Positions 24,059 to 34,344 of a DNA stretch of 41,195 nt are shown here, piece after piece. Below the pieces are notes generated by a model, which searched no databases, was not told where the DNA came from, and was given only the letters and a program-made list of their open reading frames with translations. The position numbers and the translations under genes were made by a program. The stretch's first letter is position 1. The number at the start of each line of letters is the position of its first letter. The DNA is from Candidatus Hydrogenedentota bacterium (GTDB lineage Bacteria > Hydrogenedentota > Hydrogenedentia > Hydrogenedentales > CAITNO01), in assembly GCA_012730105.1 (NCBI GenBank), contig JAAYBJ010000202.1:1-41195 (forward strand), written 5' to 3'.

Positions 24059-24440
24059 AAGCACGGCTCCCACGCGGATTCTGCCCGCAGACCGCGTCAC
24101 ACTAATTTCATACACTTATTGTCAAAAACAATATGCCAATACATCGGTATTTTCCCTGTGAGTATCGCACAAGGCAATCAACAATCGCAAGATCACGAAT
24201 TACCGGGTCACGCCTGCAGGCGCCCGCCTTTGCTTTTCATGACGGCATGCAGATGTGATACCATAAGTGGCCTTGTTACTGCCCTTTCCGGGAAAAAATC
24301 CAGAGGGCCTTCAGGCGTTTTTTCCCGCCGTGCGGGGTCCATAACCCATACTTTGTTCCTTTTTTTGGCAACCGGCGCCGTATCCCTGGTTCAGGGCAGC
24401 CTATAATCGCGCCGGGCAACCCAGAATGGAGTACTATCCC
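24059..24440. other. Divergent intergenic region, TA operator and ceramidase leader
   Basis: About 380 bp between the antitoxin (-) and the ceramidase-like gene (+). It contains ATTGT-CAAAA-ACAAT (24118-24132), a possible antitoxin operator, and an isolated perfect TATAAT at 24402-24407, 34 bp before the ceramidase start but without a good -35 box at 16-18 bp. No gene is seen. Confidence 0.4.
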
Positions 24441-26282
24441 ATGTTTTCAGAAACTTCTTTTATCCGCAGGCATAAAATCCTTACCGTACTGCTGATTCTC
24501 GTCCTCCTGATTGGCGCGTGGATCTACAAGATGCGCCGGGGCCCCTATCATTCCTACGAGCTGGACTTCATGATTCCGGCCGGTGGCCAGCCGTCACAGG
24601 CGCCGGGACAACTGGAAGTGGGCGTTGCAAAACGGGACATTACCATCGATTTCGACGCTCATGACACCTGGGTGGACGGCAACAACAACAGCGAATATGA
24701 TATCTGGCCGGACACGCTCAAACCCTGGCAAAAAGCGCTGTTCTCCGTGGTTAACAAGAAATTCAAGTTCTACGACCCGGAAAAGGCCGCCCAGTCGGGC
24801 GATTCCTACGTGGACAAAAATGGCAACGGCCGATTCGACCCGGTCTGGATCGCGGGCTTCAACGTCAACCGTCCCGCGAAGGGTGTCAACGATCCCCAGT
24901 GGACGCGCGCCATCGCCCTGCGCAACAACGGGGTCACCGTGGTCATGGTAACGCTGGACGCCATCGGCATTTACCACAACGACTGTATCGCGATCCGTAA
25001 AGCGGTCAATCCCGCGCTCAATATCGACCATATCATCTTTTCGTCCACCCATTCCCACGAGGTGCCGGACACCATGGCCATCTGGAGCGGTCCCGTTCCG
25101 GTGTTGAACTATGACAAGTCCTACATGGCCTCCATACAGCAAAAGACCATAGAGGCCATCGAGGAGGCCGTCGCGGCGCTACGGCCCGCTGACATGTACT
25201 GCGCCACTGTGCAACTGCCCAGGGAAGGTTTTGTTCACGACTCCCGCAAGCCCGAAGTGCTCGATGACAACCTCAACCTGTGGCGCTTCACCTGGCCGGG
25301 ATCCCAGACCACCATCGCGACCCTGGTCAACTGGGGCAACCATCCCGAGGCCCTGGGCGGAAGCAACGGCTACCTGACCTCCGACTTCGCCCACTGGCTG
25401 CGGCTCGGCCTGGAAGCGGGCGTTCCCGAACCCAATGGTGTGGAGGGCTTCGGCGGCATTTGCCTCTATTTCCAAGGAAAAATCGGCGGCCTGGCCAACC
25501 CGCTTCATGCTGATGTTCCCAAGCGGGACGGCTCCGGTATCATTGAAAAAAGTTCTTTTGAAAAAGCGGAGCACCTGGGCTACAACGTGGCCATCGAGGC
25601 CGCCAAAGCGTTGCGCGGACCCGATGCCTGGCTGAACGAAACACCAATGCTGGCCGTGGCGGGCAAGACCCTTTACGCGCCCATGGCGGGCAACTTCAAG
25701 TACGGCATCATGCTCGGCCTGATCCATGACGGGTATTACTGGGGCGGCTATGCCAAGACGGAAGTAAACGCGCTGCGCGTGGGCAGTGCCCTGGTGGCCA
25801 CGGTTCCCGGCGAACTGTACCCGGAAATCGTCGTGGGCGGCATCGAGGCGAAACCCGGCCGCGACTTCGAACTGGACCCGGTGGAAATGCCGCCCGTGCG
25901 CACGGAAAAATTAAAATTCGCGCGCCAGGCATTCACCCTGGGGCTCGCTAACGACGAAATCGGATACATCATTCCCAAGACCCAGTGGGACACGCAGGAG
26001 CCCTTCGTCTATGGCAAGGATCAGTACGGCGAAGAAAATTCCGGTGGACCCGAAGTAGGCCCGGCCATTCACGCAGGTATGATGGAAATGGTTAAACGCG
26101 TCAACGCGTCCTATGAAACACAGCCGGCGGCGCCCATCCCCGACCCGGCGCCGGTAGCGGAACAGGTCCCTGCAGCGGAACCGGCATCGGTGACACCGGC
26201 AGAACCCACCCCTACAGTGGAATCCACACCGGCCGTCCAGGTAGCGCCGGTCCCCGCTTCTGAGACCGCTCCGGCGCCATAA
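24441..26282 (+). CDS. Membrane-anchored neutral ceramidase-family hydrolase
   Basis: 613 residues from the ATG at 24441 (GGAG 9 bp upstream). An N-terminal anchor is at about 12-30. The body resembles the neutral/alkaline ceramidase N-terminal domain (PF04734): QLEVGVAKRDIT, SSTHSHEVPD with His204 and His206, NWGNHPEALG with His301, and VATVPGELYPE, corresponding to the zinc ligands of ceramidases. True ceramidases split ceramide into sphingosine and fatty acid; bacterial relatives act on varied amides, so the substrate is open. Oddities: two EF-hand-like calcium loops (D79-x-N-x-N-x3-D87 and D125-x-N-x-N-G-x2-D133) and a C-terminal tail from about 560 made almost only of Pro, Ala, Glu, Thr and Val, probably a flexible linker or wall-spanning segment. 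Confidence 0.75.
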   Translation: MFSETSFIRRHKILTVLLILVLLIGAWIYKMRRGPYHSYELDFMIPAGGQPSQAPGQLEVGVAKRDITIDFDAHDTWVDGNNNSEYDIWPDTLKPWQKALFSVVNKKFKFYDPEKAAQSGDSYVDKNGNGRFDPVWIAGFNVNRPAKGVNDPQWTRAIALRNNGVTVVMVTLDAIGIYHNDCIAIRKAVNPALNIDHIIFSSTHSHEVPDTMAIWSGPVPVLNYDKSYMASIQQKTIEAIEEAVAALRPADMYCATVQLPREGFVHDSRKPEVLDDNLNLWRFTWPGSQTTIATLVNWGNHPEALGGSNGYLTSDFAHWLRLGLEAGVPEPNGVEGFGGICLYFQGKIGGLANPLHADVPKRDGSGIIEKSSFEKAEHLGYNVAIEAAKALRGPDAWLNETPMLAVAGKTLYAPMAGNFKYGIMLGLIHDGYYWGGYAKTEVNALRVGSALVATVPGELYPEIVVGGIEAKPGRDFELDPVEMPPVRTEKLKFARQAFTLGLANDEIGYIIPKTQWDTQEPFVYGKDQYGEENSGGPEVGPAIHAGMMEMVKRVNASYETQPAAPIPDPAPVAEQVPAAEPASVTPAEPTPTVESTPAVQVAPVPASETAPAP

Positions 26283-26300
26283 GGGAAACGGCCCGGACTT

Positions 26301-26347
26301 GAAAAAATTCGGCCCGCATCTCCCGGCAAGGGTGAATGCGGGCCGAA
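26301..26347 (-). terminator. Terminator of guaBA
   Basis: TTCGGCCCGCAT (26308-26319) pairs perfectly with 26336-26347; on the minus strand the stem is followed by a TTTTTT run (26307-26302), 17 bp after the guaA stop. On the plus strand it lies after the ceramidase stop and may serve both. Confidence 0.8.
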
Positions 26348-26363
26348 CTGCATTCGAAGGAAA

Positions 26364-27911
26364 TTATTCCCACTCGATCGTTCCCGGCGGTTTGGACGTA
26401 ATGTCGTAGAGGACACGGTTGATATGGGCGACCTCATTGCAGATGCGGTTTGATATGCGGCGCAGGGTTTCCGCGTCGAAGCGGTACCAGTCCGCCGTCA
26501 TGGCATCGGTCGAGGTGACCGCGCGCAGACTGCACACCTCCTCATGGGTGCGTTCATCCCCCTGAACGCCCACGCTCTTCACGGGCAGCAGGCACACCAG
26601 CGCCTGCCAGATATCATTGTACAGGCCCGCCTTGCGGATTTCCTCGATAAAGATGGCGTCCGCCTCGCGCAGCGTGTCCAGCCGCTCCCGGGTCACCTCG
26701 CCCACGCAACGCACGCCCAGGCCGGGTCCGGGGAAGGGGTGGCGCGACACGATTTCTTCGGGAAGCCCCAGCTCGCGCCCGAGAGCGCGCACCTCGTCCT
26801 TGAACAGTTCGCGCAGAGGCTCCAGCAGATCCAGGCGCATTTCATCGGGCAGGCCACCGACATTGTGGTGGCTTTTGATGGTGGCGGACGGACCGCCCGT
26901 GGCGGACAGGCTCTCGATCACATCGGGGTAAAGCGTGCCCTGCGCCAGGAAATCCATATGACCCAGTTTATGGGCTTCCTCTTCAAAAACATCGATGAAT
27001 ACGGCGCCGATGATCTTGCGCTTCTGTTCTGGATCCGTCACCCCCGCCAGCGCGTTCAGAAACCGGTCCTCCGCGTCCACATAGACAAGGTTGATATGGA
27101 AATGATCCCGGAACACGCACTGCACCATCTCGGGCTCGTTCTTGCGCAGCATGCCGTTGTTGACGAACACGCAGGTCAGGTTGTCGCCCACGGCCCGGTG
27201 GATCAGGGCTGCCGCCACGCTGGAATCCACGCCGCCACTCAGGGCGCACAACACCTTCTTGTCGCCCACCCGTTCGCGGATTTCCCGGATAGCCGTATCA
27301 CTGAAGGAACCCATGGTCCAGGAGTCGCCGCACCCGCAGATCTTATGGACAAAATTCATGAAAACATGCATACCCTCGGGGGTGTGCACGACTTCCGGGT
27401 GAAATTGTACACCAAAGAAGCGGCGCTCAGGGTCCGCGATGGCGGCATAGGGCGAATTTTCAGTGGCTCCGACGGCGGCGAAACCCGGCGGCAGGACCTC
27501 AACCCGGTCGCCGTGGCTCATCCACACCTGCGTGGGCGAGTTCATCCCGTCCAGCAGTTCCGAATCATGCCCATGTTCCAGGTGGGCGATCCCGTATTCA
27601 CGCCGATCTGCCCTGGCTACGCGTCCACCCAGCAGGTGGGCGAAAAGCTGGGTCCCGTAACAGATACCCAGAATGGGAATGCCGAGTTCAAAAATACCCG
27701 GGTCGGGGTGGGGTGCGCCGTCCTGATGGACGCTGGCCGGGCCGCCGCTGAGGATAATGCCCGAGGGCGTCATCTCACGCAGCGCTTCCGCGGTCACATT
27801 GTAGGGGACGATAACACTGTATACGTGCGCCTCGCGAACGCGTCGCGCAATCAATTTGCTGTATTGCGCCCCGAAATCCAAGACTACAACCGGTTTGCGA
27901 ATGCCTTCCAT
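26364..27911 (-). CDS. guaA: GMP synthase (glutamine-hydrolysing)
   Basis: 515 residues, normal length. Converts XMP, ATP and glutamine to GMP in the cytoplasm. The class I glutamine amidotransferase domain is first: Cys84 in GICYGTQL and a HPEVVHT block with the catalytic His/Glu. The ATP-pyrophosphatase domain follows with the P-loop [12 protein letters not shown], then the C-terminal dimerisation domain ending KPPGTIEWE. The ATG at 27911 has AGGAG 8 bp upstream; the frame is open further upstream but that would run into guaB. It lies 52 bp downstream of guaB on the same strand and ends at a clear terminator, so guaBA form an operon. Confidence 0.96.
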   Translation of the reverse strand: MEGIRKPVVVLDFGAQYSKLIARRVREAHVYSVIVPYNVTAEALREMTPSGIILSGGPASVHQDGAPHPDPGIFELGIPILGICYGTQLFAHLLGGRVARADRREYGIAHLEHGHDSELLDGMNSPTQVWMSHGDRVEVLPPGFAAVGATENSPYAAIADPERRFFGVQFHPEVVHTPEGMHVFMNFVHKICGCGDSWTMGSFSDTAIREIRERVGDKKVLCALSGGVDSSVAAALIHRAVGDNLTCVFVNNGMLRKNEPEMVQCVFRDHFHINLVYVDAEDRFLNALAGVTDPEQKRKIIGAVFIDVFEEEAHKLGHMDFLAQGTLYPDVIESLSATGGPSATIKSHHNVGGLPDEMRLDLLEPLRELFKDEVRALGRELGLPEEIVSRHPFPGPGLGVRCVGEVTRERLDTLREADAIFIEEIRKAGLYNDIWQALVCLLPVKSVGVQGDERTHEEVCSLRAVTSTDAMTADWYRFDAETLRRISNRICNEVAHINRVLYDITSKPPGTIEWE

Positions 27912-27963
27912 GAATACTTCTCCTGCTCCGGGATTATCGCTCCATTGCTTACAGGATGACCGC

Positions 27964-29436
27964 TCAGGTGGGAATCTGGTAATTGGGGGCGTCTTCGATG
28001 ATGGTAACGTCATGGGGATGGCTCTCACGCAGGCCCGCGGCGGTCATGCGGATAAACCGGGTGTCTTTCTTCATGGCCTCCAGATCGCCGCAACCACAAT
28101 AGCCCATGGCGGCACGCAGACCGCCCATCAACTGGTATACATAACCGGAGAGATTGCCCCGGTAGGGAACACGCGCTTCGATGCCCTCCGGCACCATTTT
28201 CGATGCATCGTTTTCGAACTGCATATAGCGGGTTTTACTGCCCTTCTGCATGGCCTTGACGGAACCCATGCCGCGCACCAGTTTATAGGTGCGTCCTTCG
28301 TAGAGCACCTTCTCACCGGGGCTTTCCTCGGTTCCGGCGAACAGGCTGCCAATCATGATAGTGTCCGCGCCGGCCGCGATCGCCTTGGCAATGTCACCCG
28401 AATATTTGATGCCGCCGTCGGCAATGACCGGAACGCCTTCCTGCCTGCAGGCGGCGGCCACGTTCATAATCGCCGTGACCTGGGGCACGCCCACGCCGGC
28501 AATCACGCGGGTCGTACAAATGGCGCCCGGACCGACCCCGACCTTGACCGCGTCGGCGCCGGCCGCAATCAAGTCGCGCGCCGCATCCGCCGTTACCACG
28601 TTGCCGGCAATGACCTGTGACTCCGGGAAGGCCCGCTTCAGTTCGCTCAACGCCTTAAGCACCAGATTGGAGTGACCGTGGGCGGAATCCAGCACCAGCA
28701 CATCGGCCCCGGCCGCAAGCAGCGCTTCCGCCCGCGTCATTTCACCCGGCCCGATGCCCACGGCGGCGCCCACGCGAAGCCGGCCCATGTCGTCCGTGCA
28801 GCGGTTGGGGAAATCCCGGGCCTTCATGATGTCCTTGATGGTGAGCAGGCCCACCAGTTTGTCGTTCTCGTCCACCAGGGGCAGTTTTTCGATGCGGTGC
28901 TTGTGCAGCAATCGCTTGGCGTCGTCGATATCCGTGCCCGGCGACACGGTAATCAGCCTTTCGCGGGGAGTCATGATATCGGAAACCGGCACATCCAGGT
29001 CTTCTTCGAAACGCAGGTCGCGGTTGGTCAGGATACCCAGCAGGTAGCCCCCCTTGTCAGTGATGGGCACGCCTGAAACATGGTAGCGCGACATCAACGC
29101 CTCCGCGTCGCGCAGCTTATGATCCGGGGTCAAGGTAAAGGGATGGGTGATGATACCGGCCTGGGACCGCTTCACCCGGTCCACCTCCTCGGCCTGCTCT
29201 TCCACCGTAAGGTTTTTATGGATAATACCAATACCGCCCTCCTGGGCGATGGCAATGGCAAGGCGCGCCTCGGTGACGGTGTCCATGGCCGCGCTCAGCA
29301 GCGGGATTTTAAGGGAAATGGAGCGGGTCAACCGCGAGGTTAGATCAACATCGCGCGGCACGTATTCAGACCGGGCCGGCACCAGCAGTATATCGTCAAA
29401 AGACAATCCTTCTTCTATAAGATGTTCGGGTTCCAT
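27964..29436 (-). CDS. guaB: IMP dehydrogenase
   Basis: 490 residues, as in most bacteria. Oxidises IMP to XMP with NAD+, the committed step to guanine nucleotides. It starts [17 protein letters not shown], has paired CBS domains at about 95-205 inserted in the TIM barrel, the active-site loop [10 protein letters not shown] with the catalytic Cys307, and the [14 protein letters not shown] phosphate site. The ATG at 29436 is preceded closely by GAGGAG (short spacing, 2-5 bp). It is cotranscribed with guaA. The upstream 325 bp contain a 9-nt array with GGAC on the guaB coding strand. Confidence 0.96.
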   Translation of the reverse strand: MEPEHLIEEGLSFDDILLVPARSEYVPRDVDLTSRLTRSISLKIPLLSAAMDTVTEARLAIAIAQEGGIGIIHKNLTVEEQAEEVDRVKRSQAGIITHPFTLTPDHKLRDAEALMSRYHVSGVPITDKGGYLLGILTNRDLRFEEDLDVPVSDIMTPRERLITVSPGTDIDDAKRLLHKHRIEKLPLVDENDKLVGLLTIKDIMKARDFPNRCTDDMGRLRVGAAVGIGPGEMTRAEALLAAGADVLVLDSAHGHSNLVLKALSELKRAFPESQVIAGNVVTADAARDLIAAGADAVKVGVGPGAICTTRVIAGVGVPQVTAIMNVAAACRQEGVPVIADGGIKYSGDIAKAIAAGADTIMIGSLFAGTEESPGEKVLYEGRTYKLVRGMGSVKAMQKGSKTRYMQFENDASKMVPEGIEARVPYRGNLSGYVYQLMGGLRAAMGYCGCGDLEAMKKDTRFIRMTAAGLRESHPHDVTIIEDAPNYQIPT

Positions 29437-29761
29437 GGCTCCTCGAAAATGGTTGTAACCCTGAAGTTTCAGGGAAAGGTGATGTGTGCTGAAAAACAGA
29501 GTATACAACACTTTCCGGCCGATCCGCTACTCAGGTTCTTCAAGGGAAACAGAACACGCCTAAATGTACCTGGGTGTGGGAAGGAATCCATCTGATCGGT
29601 CCGGTCCGCCTGATCTTTCCGGTCTGCCCGAAAAAGCATTTTCTCCGGGTTTATTTGACGGGGAATCTTGGGGTATGATGCACAAGCAATAAATCGCAGT
29701 TCTTTCAGCATCACGCAAGCCCGGGCCGGCAGGACCGGCCATAAGTTCAGGAAGCCATGGC
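29437..29761. other. Divergent intergenic region guaB / GT2
   Basis: 325 bp with no gene. It contains the 9-nt array E at 29594-29629, a TATACT word (minus strand, near 29500) that could be part of a guaB promoter without a matched -35, and a TTGACG/TATGAT pair (about 29660-29680) with too short a spacing to call for the GT2 gene. Confidence 0.4.
29594..29629 (-). repeat. 9-nt-period array E (GATC/GGTC variant)
   Basis: Four 9-nt units on the plus strand start GATC (29594), GGTC (29603), GATC (29612) and GGTC (29621); read on the minus strand this gives alternating GACC and GATC at 9-nt steps, with GGAC at two places. It lies about 160 bp upstream of guaB, reading in its direction, and is the most degenerate member of the family. 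Confidence 0.45.
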
Positions 29762-30691
29762 ATGAACACAGACACGCCGAAACTGTCCCTTGTGATCCCG
29801 GTGTTTAATGAAGCCCCCGGCCTGCAGGAACTGCACCAGCGCACCACGGCCGCGCTTGAGGGACTGGCGCAGCCATGGGAGGTGATCGCGGTGGACGACG
29901 GAAGCCAGGACGCATCCCTGGAGATGCTGCGTTCTTTTCGGGAACAGGACAAGCGCTGGCGCGTGGTCCGGCTTTCCCGGAACTTCGGGCAAAGCGCCGC
30001 CCTTTATGCAGGATTTTCCTACGCCCGGGGCGAATACGTGCTGATGATGGACGCCGATCTGCAGGTCTTTCCGGAGGACATTCCGCTGCTGTACGCGAAA
30101 CTGGCCGACGGATGCGACATGGTCAGCGGCTGGCGCGTGAACCGGCGTGACAGCCTGTTCCGCAAGGCCATATCGCTGCTGCTGAACCGTTACACGGAAA
30201 AAGTCACCGGTTTCAAAATTCACGACCACGGTTGTTCTCTGAAGGGCTTCAGCCGCCGGCTCGTAGACAACATGCTGCAATTTTCACACCGGTGCCGGTA
30301 TCTGCCCGTGGACGCCGCCATGCTCGGCGGCAGGGTGGAAGAGGTGGAGGTGCGCCACGCCGAACGGCGGCACGGGGCCAGCAAATACAGCCTGTTCAAG
30401 CTCCTCCGGACCGGTTTTGACATGGTCACTTCGATCACCATCATGCCGCTGCAGTTGATCGGCCTTCTGGGCGGCCTCTGTGCCATAACCGGTTTTGCCA
30501 TGGGACTGCGCGTCCTTTATATACGTCTTCTGTACGGCAATCTGCTGCAACTGGAGTCCGTCATCGCCGCTTTCTTTTTTCTCAGCGGCATGCAGCTCAT
30601 GGTGACAGGCCTCATGTGCGAATATGTCGGCCGTATCTATATCGAAACCCAGCGAAAACCCCTGTTCGTCATCCAGGAGGAACTGGAATAA
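29762..30691 (+). CDS. GT2 glycosyltransferase, GtrB/ArnC/DPM-like, with two C-terminal membrane segments
   Basis: 309 residues. The N-terminal GT-A domain starts LSLVIPVFNEAPGL, with DDGS (45-48) and the metal-binding DAD (97-99 in MMDADLQVFP), then KVTGFKIHDHGCSLKGFSR and the RRHGASKYS block. Two hydrophobic segments (about 225-250 and 260-285) anchor the C-terminus. Such enzymes load a sugar from a nucleotide-sugar onto a polyprenyl phosphate at the inner membrane for later transfer to lipid or glycan. The ATG at 29762 follows GGAAG by 7 bp. It is followed after 62 bp by an acyltransferase gene that probably acts on the same envelope glycan. Confidence 0.82.
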   Translation: MNTDTPKLSLVIPVFNEAPGLQELHQRTTAALEGLAQPWEVIAVDDGSQDASLEMLRSFREQDKRWRVVRLSRNFGQSAALYAGFSYARGEYVLMMDADLQVFPEDIPLLYAKLADGCDMVSGWRVNRRDSLFRKAISLLLNRYTEKVTGFKIHDHGCSLKGFSRRLVDNMLQFSHRCRYLPVDAAMLGGRVEEVEVRHAERRHGASKYSLFKLLRTGFDMVTSITIMPLQLIGLLGGLCAITGFAMGLRVLYIRLLYGNLLQLESVIAAFFFLSGMQLMVTGLMCEYVGRIYIETQRKPLFVIQEELE

Positions 30692-30753
30692 TCCACGCTC
30701 TGCCTGCGAACTCCGGTGGGCCGCAAAGGCGGGTGTCATCAAGGAGAACACGA

Positions 30754-31359
30754 GTGGACAGACTGATACGCCGCATACGGTCCTGGCGGCACGGGCTGAA
30801 GTTCGCCAGGAAAGGCAGGCATTGCCGGTTTCAGGGCAAGGAACTTGTCATTGAGGGTCATGTCGCGGTGGGCGATTACTGCAGATTCCGCGACCACGTC
30901 ATCCTGCGCGCCCACGGCGAGGGTAAAATCATTTTCGGCAACCATTCCGGCTGCAGCTATTACTGCCTTATCGAAGCGGAGGCGCTGGTCCGAATCGGGG
31001 ACAATACAGCCATAACGGAATTCTGCGTGATTCGCGACACCAACCATACCGTTTACGGCACGGACCATCATTGGGCGCTCACGCCCCACATAACCAAGCC
31101 CGTCCTCATCGGAGACAACGTGCTGGTGGGCAGCCGCAGTTACATCCATCCCGGCGTCATCATCGGCGAGGGTGCGATCATCGGCGCGGGCAGCGTGCTG
31201 ATCGAAGACACCCAGGTGGGCCCCTATGAAATCTGGGCAGGCGCCCCCGCGAAGAAAATCGCGCACCGTGTCAAGGATGTGCCACCTGAAAAACTGAAGG
31301 AAACCCAGGAACGGATCGCCCGGGAGGGGTTACGAAAGTTCCGATACGACGACCTGTAA
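30754..31359 (+). CDS. Left-handed beta-helix (hexapeptide) acyltransferase
   Basis: 201 residues from a GTG start at 30754 with AAGGAG at 30741-30746; longer in-frame starts overlap the GT2 gene and have no ribosome site. The hexapeptide repeat is clear from about residue 40 to 175 (IGDNTAITEF, LIGDNVLVGSRSYIHPGVII, GEGAIIGAGSVL), with the typical ITKPVLIGDNV loop and a final IWAGAPAKKI as in sugar O- or N-acetyltransferases of the WcaF/NeuD group. It probably transfers an acetyl group from acetyl-CoA to a sugar in the cytoplasm. It sits 62 bp after the GT2 gene and is likely cotranscribed for surface glycan assembly. The exact substrate is unknown. Confidence 0.8.
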   Translation: MDRLIRRIRSWRHGLKFARKGRHCRFQGKELVIEGHVAVGDYCRFRDHVILRAHGEGKIIFGNHSGCSYYCLIEAEALVRIGDNTAITEFCVIRDTNHTVYGTDHHWALTPHITKPVLIGDNVLVGSRSYIHPGVIIGEGAIIGAGSVLIEDTQVGPYEIWAGAPAKKIAHRVKDVPPEKLKETQERIAREGLRKFRYDDL

Positions 31360-31389
31360 TCCGACCCATTTCGTCATAGCACGGAACAA

Positions 31390-32478
31390 TCATTGACCCG
31401 AAGGCTCTACCCGGCAGACGTCAAATTGGGGTGTGGATACCTCCCTGAAATGGTTTGCCTCCGCATCATGGACCAGCAACATCACCGCAAGGTCGTGTTC
31501 CCGTGCAAAGGCCGCGGCCTTTTCCGGGCCGAGCGCCATGAGCGCCGTGGCATACCCATCCGCCCACATGCAGGAGGGATGAATCACGGAAACCGAGGCA
31601 AGGGCGTGCGGCACGGGATAACCGGTGTGGGGATCGATGGTGTGTGAAACAAGACGGCCTTCCAGTTCATACATGTTGCGGTAATCACCGGAGGTTGCTA
31701 GCGCCTCCTGCCCGATACGAACGGCGGTACGCAGATCCCGGACACCCGGTTTGGGTGATTCAATGCCGAGGGTCCAGTCCAGGCCGTGCGCGTTTTTCCC
31801 GGATACCCGGATTTCGCCGCCAACCTCAACCATGTAGTTCCTGATGCCGGCCTCCTCAAAGACCTCCGTCACCGCGTCCACCGCATATCCCTTGGCGATG
31901 GCGGAAAGATCACAGTACAGGTCGGGCCGCGCCTTGGAAATTTTATTTTCAGGATGCAGCGTCAGTTTTTGATAGCCGACCCGTTCGAGGAGGGCGTTAA
32001 TCGCGGCGGCATCCGGGGGGTGCTGAAGCGCCTCGGGACCGAAGCCCCAGGCATTGACAAGGGGGCCCACGGTAACATCAAAAGCCCCGCCGCTTTGTTC
32101 GGCGATCGTCTGGGCCGCCTCAAAAACCTTGTAGGTTTCCCCGCTCAGTTGAAAAGGCGCCGCCCCCTCATACCGGTTGAAACGGCTTAATTCAGAATCC
32201 TCAAGGTAGGTGGACATCAACCGGTTTACCCGGTCCAGCGCGCTGTCAGCCAGACGCTTCGCGTTCGCCTCTGACATGGCCGCGGGCGGTTCCGCGATAC
32301 TGATGGTATAGAAGGTGCCCAGCGCCTCGCCATGCAGAGTAAACGCTTTGGGGGCGGAACCGCAGCCATTTAACAAAAAAATGCAGCAACATGAGAACGT
32401 CGTAGCAAGGAGTGTATAGGTCCTATAGGACGTATAGGACCTATGCTCTTTAAAAGTTGTGCGCGCGGCAGGCATCAC
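31390..32478 (-). CDS. apbE: FAD:protein FMN transferase (lipoprotein)
   Basis: 362 residues. ApbE attaches FMN covalently, from FAD, to Thr or Ser of target proteins including NqrB and NqrC, so its place as last gene of the nqr operon is functional. A lipobox LNGC (Cys39) after a hydrophobic stretch indicates a periplasmic lipoprotein. Family blocks [69 protein letters not shown] and SHTIDPHTG are present. The ATG at 32478 overlaps the nqrF stop (ATGA). Residues 12-22 ([11 protein letters not shown]) are encoded by the 9-nt array F at 32413-32445, placed between start codon and signal core; they are not typical of ApbE. Confidence 0.92.
   Translation of the reverse strand: MMPAARTTFKEHRSYTSYRTYTLLATTFSCCCIFLLNGCGSAPKAFTLHGEALGTFYTISIAEPPAAMSEANAKRLADSALDRVNRLMSTYLEDSELSRFNRYEGAAPFQLSGETYKVFEAAQTIAEQSGGAFDVTVGPLVNAWGFGPEALQHPPDAAAINALLERVGYQKLTLHPENKISKARPDLYCDLSAIAKGYAVDAVTEVFEEAGIRNYMVEVGGEIRVSGKNAHGLDWTLGIESPKPGVRDLRTAVRIGQEALATSGDYRNMYELEGRLVSHTIDPHTGYPVPHALASVSVIHPSCMWADGYATALMALGPEKAAAFAREHDLAVMLLVHDAEANHFREVSTPQFDVCRVEPSGQ
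32413..32445. repeat. 9-nt-period array F, inside the apbE reading frame
   Basis: TATAGG recurs at 32415, 32424 and 32433, followed by GTC, GAC and GAC: a near-perfect 9-nt repeat of about 3.5 units. It is also a partial palindrome (ATAGGTCC at 32416-32423 with GGACCTAT at 32437-32444). It is translated in frame as a Ser-Tyr-Arg/Thr three-residue repeat of the ApbE leader. Confidence 0.65.
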
Positions 32479-33707
32479 CCGAAGTCGTCGTACATGATCA
32501 TTTCTTCTTCAACGCCAAGGCTCCCCAGCATCTTTGTGCAAGCGGAAAGCATCATGGGCGGACCGCACAAGTAGTATTCCACTTCCTCCGGCTCCGGGTG
32601 CTTGCTCAGGTATTCATCGTAGAGCACCTGGTGGATGAAGCCGGTCAGACCGGTCCAGTTGTCCTCGGGTTGCGGCTCGGAAAGGGCGGTATACCATGTG
32701 AAGTTTGGATTCTCAGCCGCGATACTATCGAAATCCTCCTGGTAGAACATTTCGCGCAGGCTGCGCGCGCCGTACCAGAAGGTTGCCTTGCGATGGGTCT
32801 TGATCCGGCGGAACTGGTCGAAAATATGGGAACGCATGGGCGCCATACCCGCGCCGCCGCCAATGAAGCACATCTCCCGTTCCGTTTCCTTGGCGAAGAA
32901 CTCCCCGTAAGGACCGGAAATGGTCACCTTATCACCTGGCTTAAGATTGAAAATAAAGGAGGACATGATACCGGGCGGAATGCCGTTGGAGCCCGGGGGC
33001 GGCGTGGCAATGCGCACGTTCAACATTATAATGCCGAACTCCTCGGGATAGTTGGCCATGGAGTAGGCGCGCGTTACCGTCTCGTCCACTTTTGACGTAT
33101 ATTGCCAGATATTGAAGCGGTCCCAGGCGTCACGGTATTCCTCTTCGATGGCAAAATCCTTGTAGTTCACCGTGTGCGGCGGACACTCGATTTGTATATA
33201 CCCGCCGGCGCGGAACGGCACCGACTCGCCCTCGGGCAGTTCCAGCACCAGTTCCTTGATGAAGGTGGCCACGTTGTGGTTGGACCGGACCGTGCATTGC
33301 CATTTGCGGACATCGAAGACTTCCGGCGGAATTTCAATCTTCATGTCGTTCTTGACTTTAACCTGACAGGCCAGACGCTGATGTTCGTGGGCCTGGCGCC
33401 GGTTGATATGGGCCTCTTCCGTCGGCAACAGCGATCCGCCGCCTTCGTGAACTTTTACCTTGCACACGCCGCAGCTGCCCTTGCCGCCGCAGGCGGAGGG
33501 CACAAAGATCTTGTTCGCCGCAAGGGTGTTCAACAGGGTACTGCCAGCGGGCGTGGTAAGCGCCTTGGACTCGTCCTCATTGATGAGTATTTTCACATCG
33601 CCCGAGGCCACCAGTTTCCATTTTGCCGCCAGCAGCACGCCCACCAGCGACAAAACGACAAAACAGAACATGACCACGCCCATGACAATGGTAACCAGAC
33701 CGCCCAT
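32475..33707 (-). CDS. nqrF: Na+-NQR subunit F (NADH dehydrogenase, FAD, 2Fe-2S)
   Basis: 410 residues. The electron-input subunit of the sodium-pumping NADH:quinone oxidoreductase: takes hydride from NADH onto FAD and passes electrons to a 2Fe-2S centre. One N-terminal membrane helix (about 5-27), a plant-type ferredoxin domain with Cys73, Cys79, Cys82 and Cys114, then an FAD domain (RAYSMANYP) and an NADH domain ([18 protein letters not shown]), ending with the typical MMYDDFG-like tail ([10 protein letters not shown]). AGGAG precedes the ATG at 33707. It is 21 bp downstream of nqrE and overlaps apbE. Confidence 0.96.
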   Translation of the reverse strand: MGGLVTIVMGVVMFCFVVLSLVGVLLAAKWKLVASGDVKILINEDESKALTTPAGSTLLNTLAANKIFVPSACGGKGSCGVCKVKVHEGGGSLLPTEEAHINRRQAHEHQRLACQVKVKNDMKIEIPPEVFDVRKWQCTVRSNHNVATFIKELVLELPEGESVPFRAGGYIQIECPPHTVNYKDFAIEEEYRDAWDRFNIWQYTSKVDETVTRAYSMANYPEEFGIIMLNVRIATPPPGSNGIPPGIMSSFIFNLKPGDKVTISGPYGEFFAKETEREMCFIGGGAGMAPMRSHIFDQFRRIKTHRKATFWYGARSLREMFYQEDFDSIAAENPNFTWYTALSEPQPEDNWTGLTGFIHQVLYDEYLSKHPEPEEVEYYLCGPPMMLSACTKMLGSLGVEEEMIMYDDFG

Positions 33708-33728
33708 GAAGGAAGTCTCCTTTGTTGG

Positions 33729-34343
33729 TTATAACTGAATGCCCGAGAAGGACATGAATCCCAGGGCCATAAGTCCCGTCAACATGAAGGCGATACCGAG
33801 CCCCCGCAGCGCAGGCGGCACCTGGCTGTACTTCATGCGCTCCCGGATGCCGGCCATGCAGGTGATTGCCAGGCCCCAGCCGAAACCCGCGCCGAAACCG
33901 TAGACCACGCTTTCCCCGAAATCATAACTGCGTTCCACCATGAACAGCGCCGCGCCGAGGATCGCGCAGTTCACCGCAATAAGGGGCAGAAAAATACCCA
34001 GCGCCGCGTAAAGCCAGGGCACATAGCGATCCAGCGTCATCTCAAGAATCTGCACGATGGCGGCAATGACGCCGATGAAACTGAGGAAATACAGAAAGGA
34101 AATGTCCACATCACCCAGGGACGGGTGTATCCATGCCATGGCGCCCGGCGCCATCAGGTAGGTATAGACCAGGTTGCAGATGGGCGTGGTGATGGTCATG
34201 ACCGTAACCACCGCGACGCTGAGCCCGACGGCATTGGTCACTTTCTTGGAACAGGCGAGAAAGGAACACATGCCGATGAAAAAGGCCAGCGCCATGTTTT
34301 CGATAAACACGGCCTTGACGAAAAGACTCAAGTAATGTTCCAT
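33729..34343 (-). CDS. nqrE: Na+-NQR subunit E
   Basis: 204 residues, six predicted membrane helices. With NqrD it holds an iron centre in the membrane core of the Na+ pump; the conserved cysteines are Cys26 ([10 protein letters not shown]) and Cys126 ([11 protein letters not shown]). The block [12 protein letters not shown] near the C-terminus is typical. The ATG at 34343 follows the nqrD stop by 1 bp, indicating tight coupling. Confidence 0.95.
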   Translation of the reverse strand: MEHYLSLFVKAVFIENMALAFFIGMCSFLACSKKVTNAVGLSVAVVTVMTITTPICNLVYTYLMAPGAMAWIHPSLGDVDISFLYFLSFIGVIAAIVQILEMTLDRYVPWLYAALGIFLPLIAVNCAILGAALFMVERSYDFGESVVYGFGAGFGWGLAITCMAGIRERMKYSQVPPALRGLGIAFMLTGLMALGFMSFSGIQL

Positions 34344-34344
34344 G

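Noticed and set aside
26544-27959. 471-codon plus-strand frame opposite guaA
   Set aside because: Antisense shadow of a certain housekeeping gene.
27912-28028. Longer guaA start in the frame open to 28028
   Set aside because: It would extend into guaB coding sequence and the extra residues do not look like GuaA; the ATG at 27911 has AGGAG.
29655-29682. TTGACG...TATGAT as promoter of the GT2 gene
   Set aside because: The spacing is only about 13 bp, too short for a sigma70 promoter.
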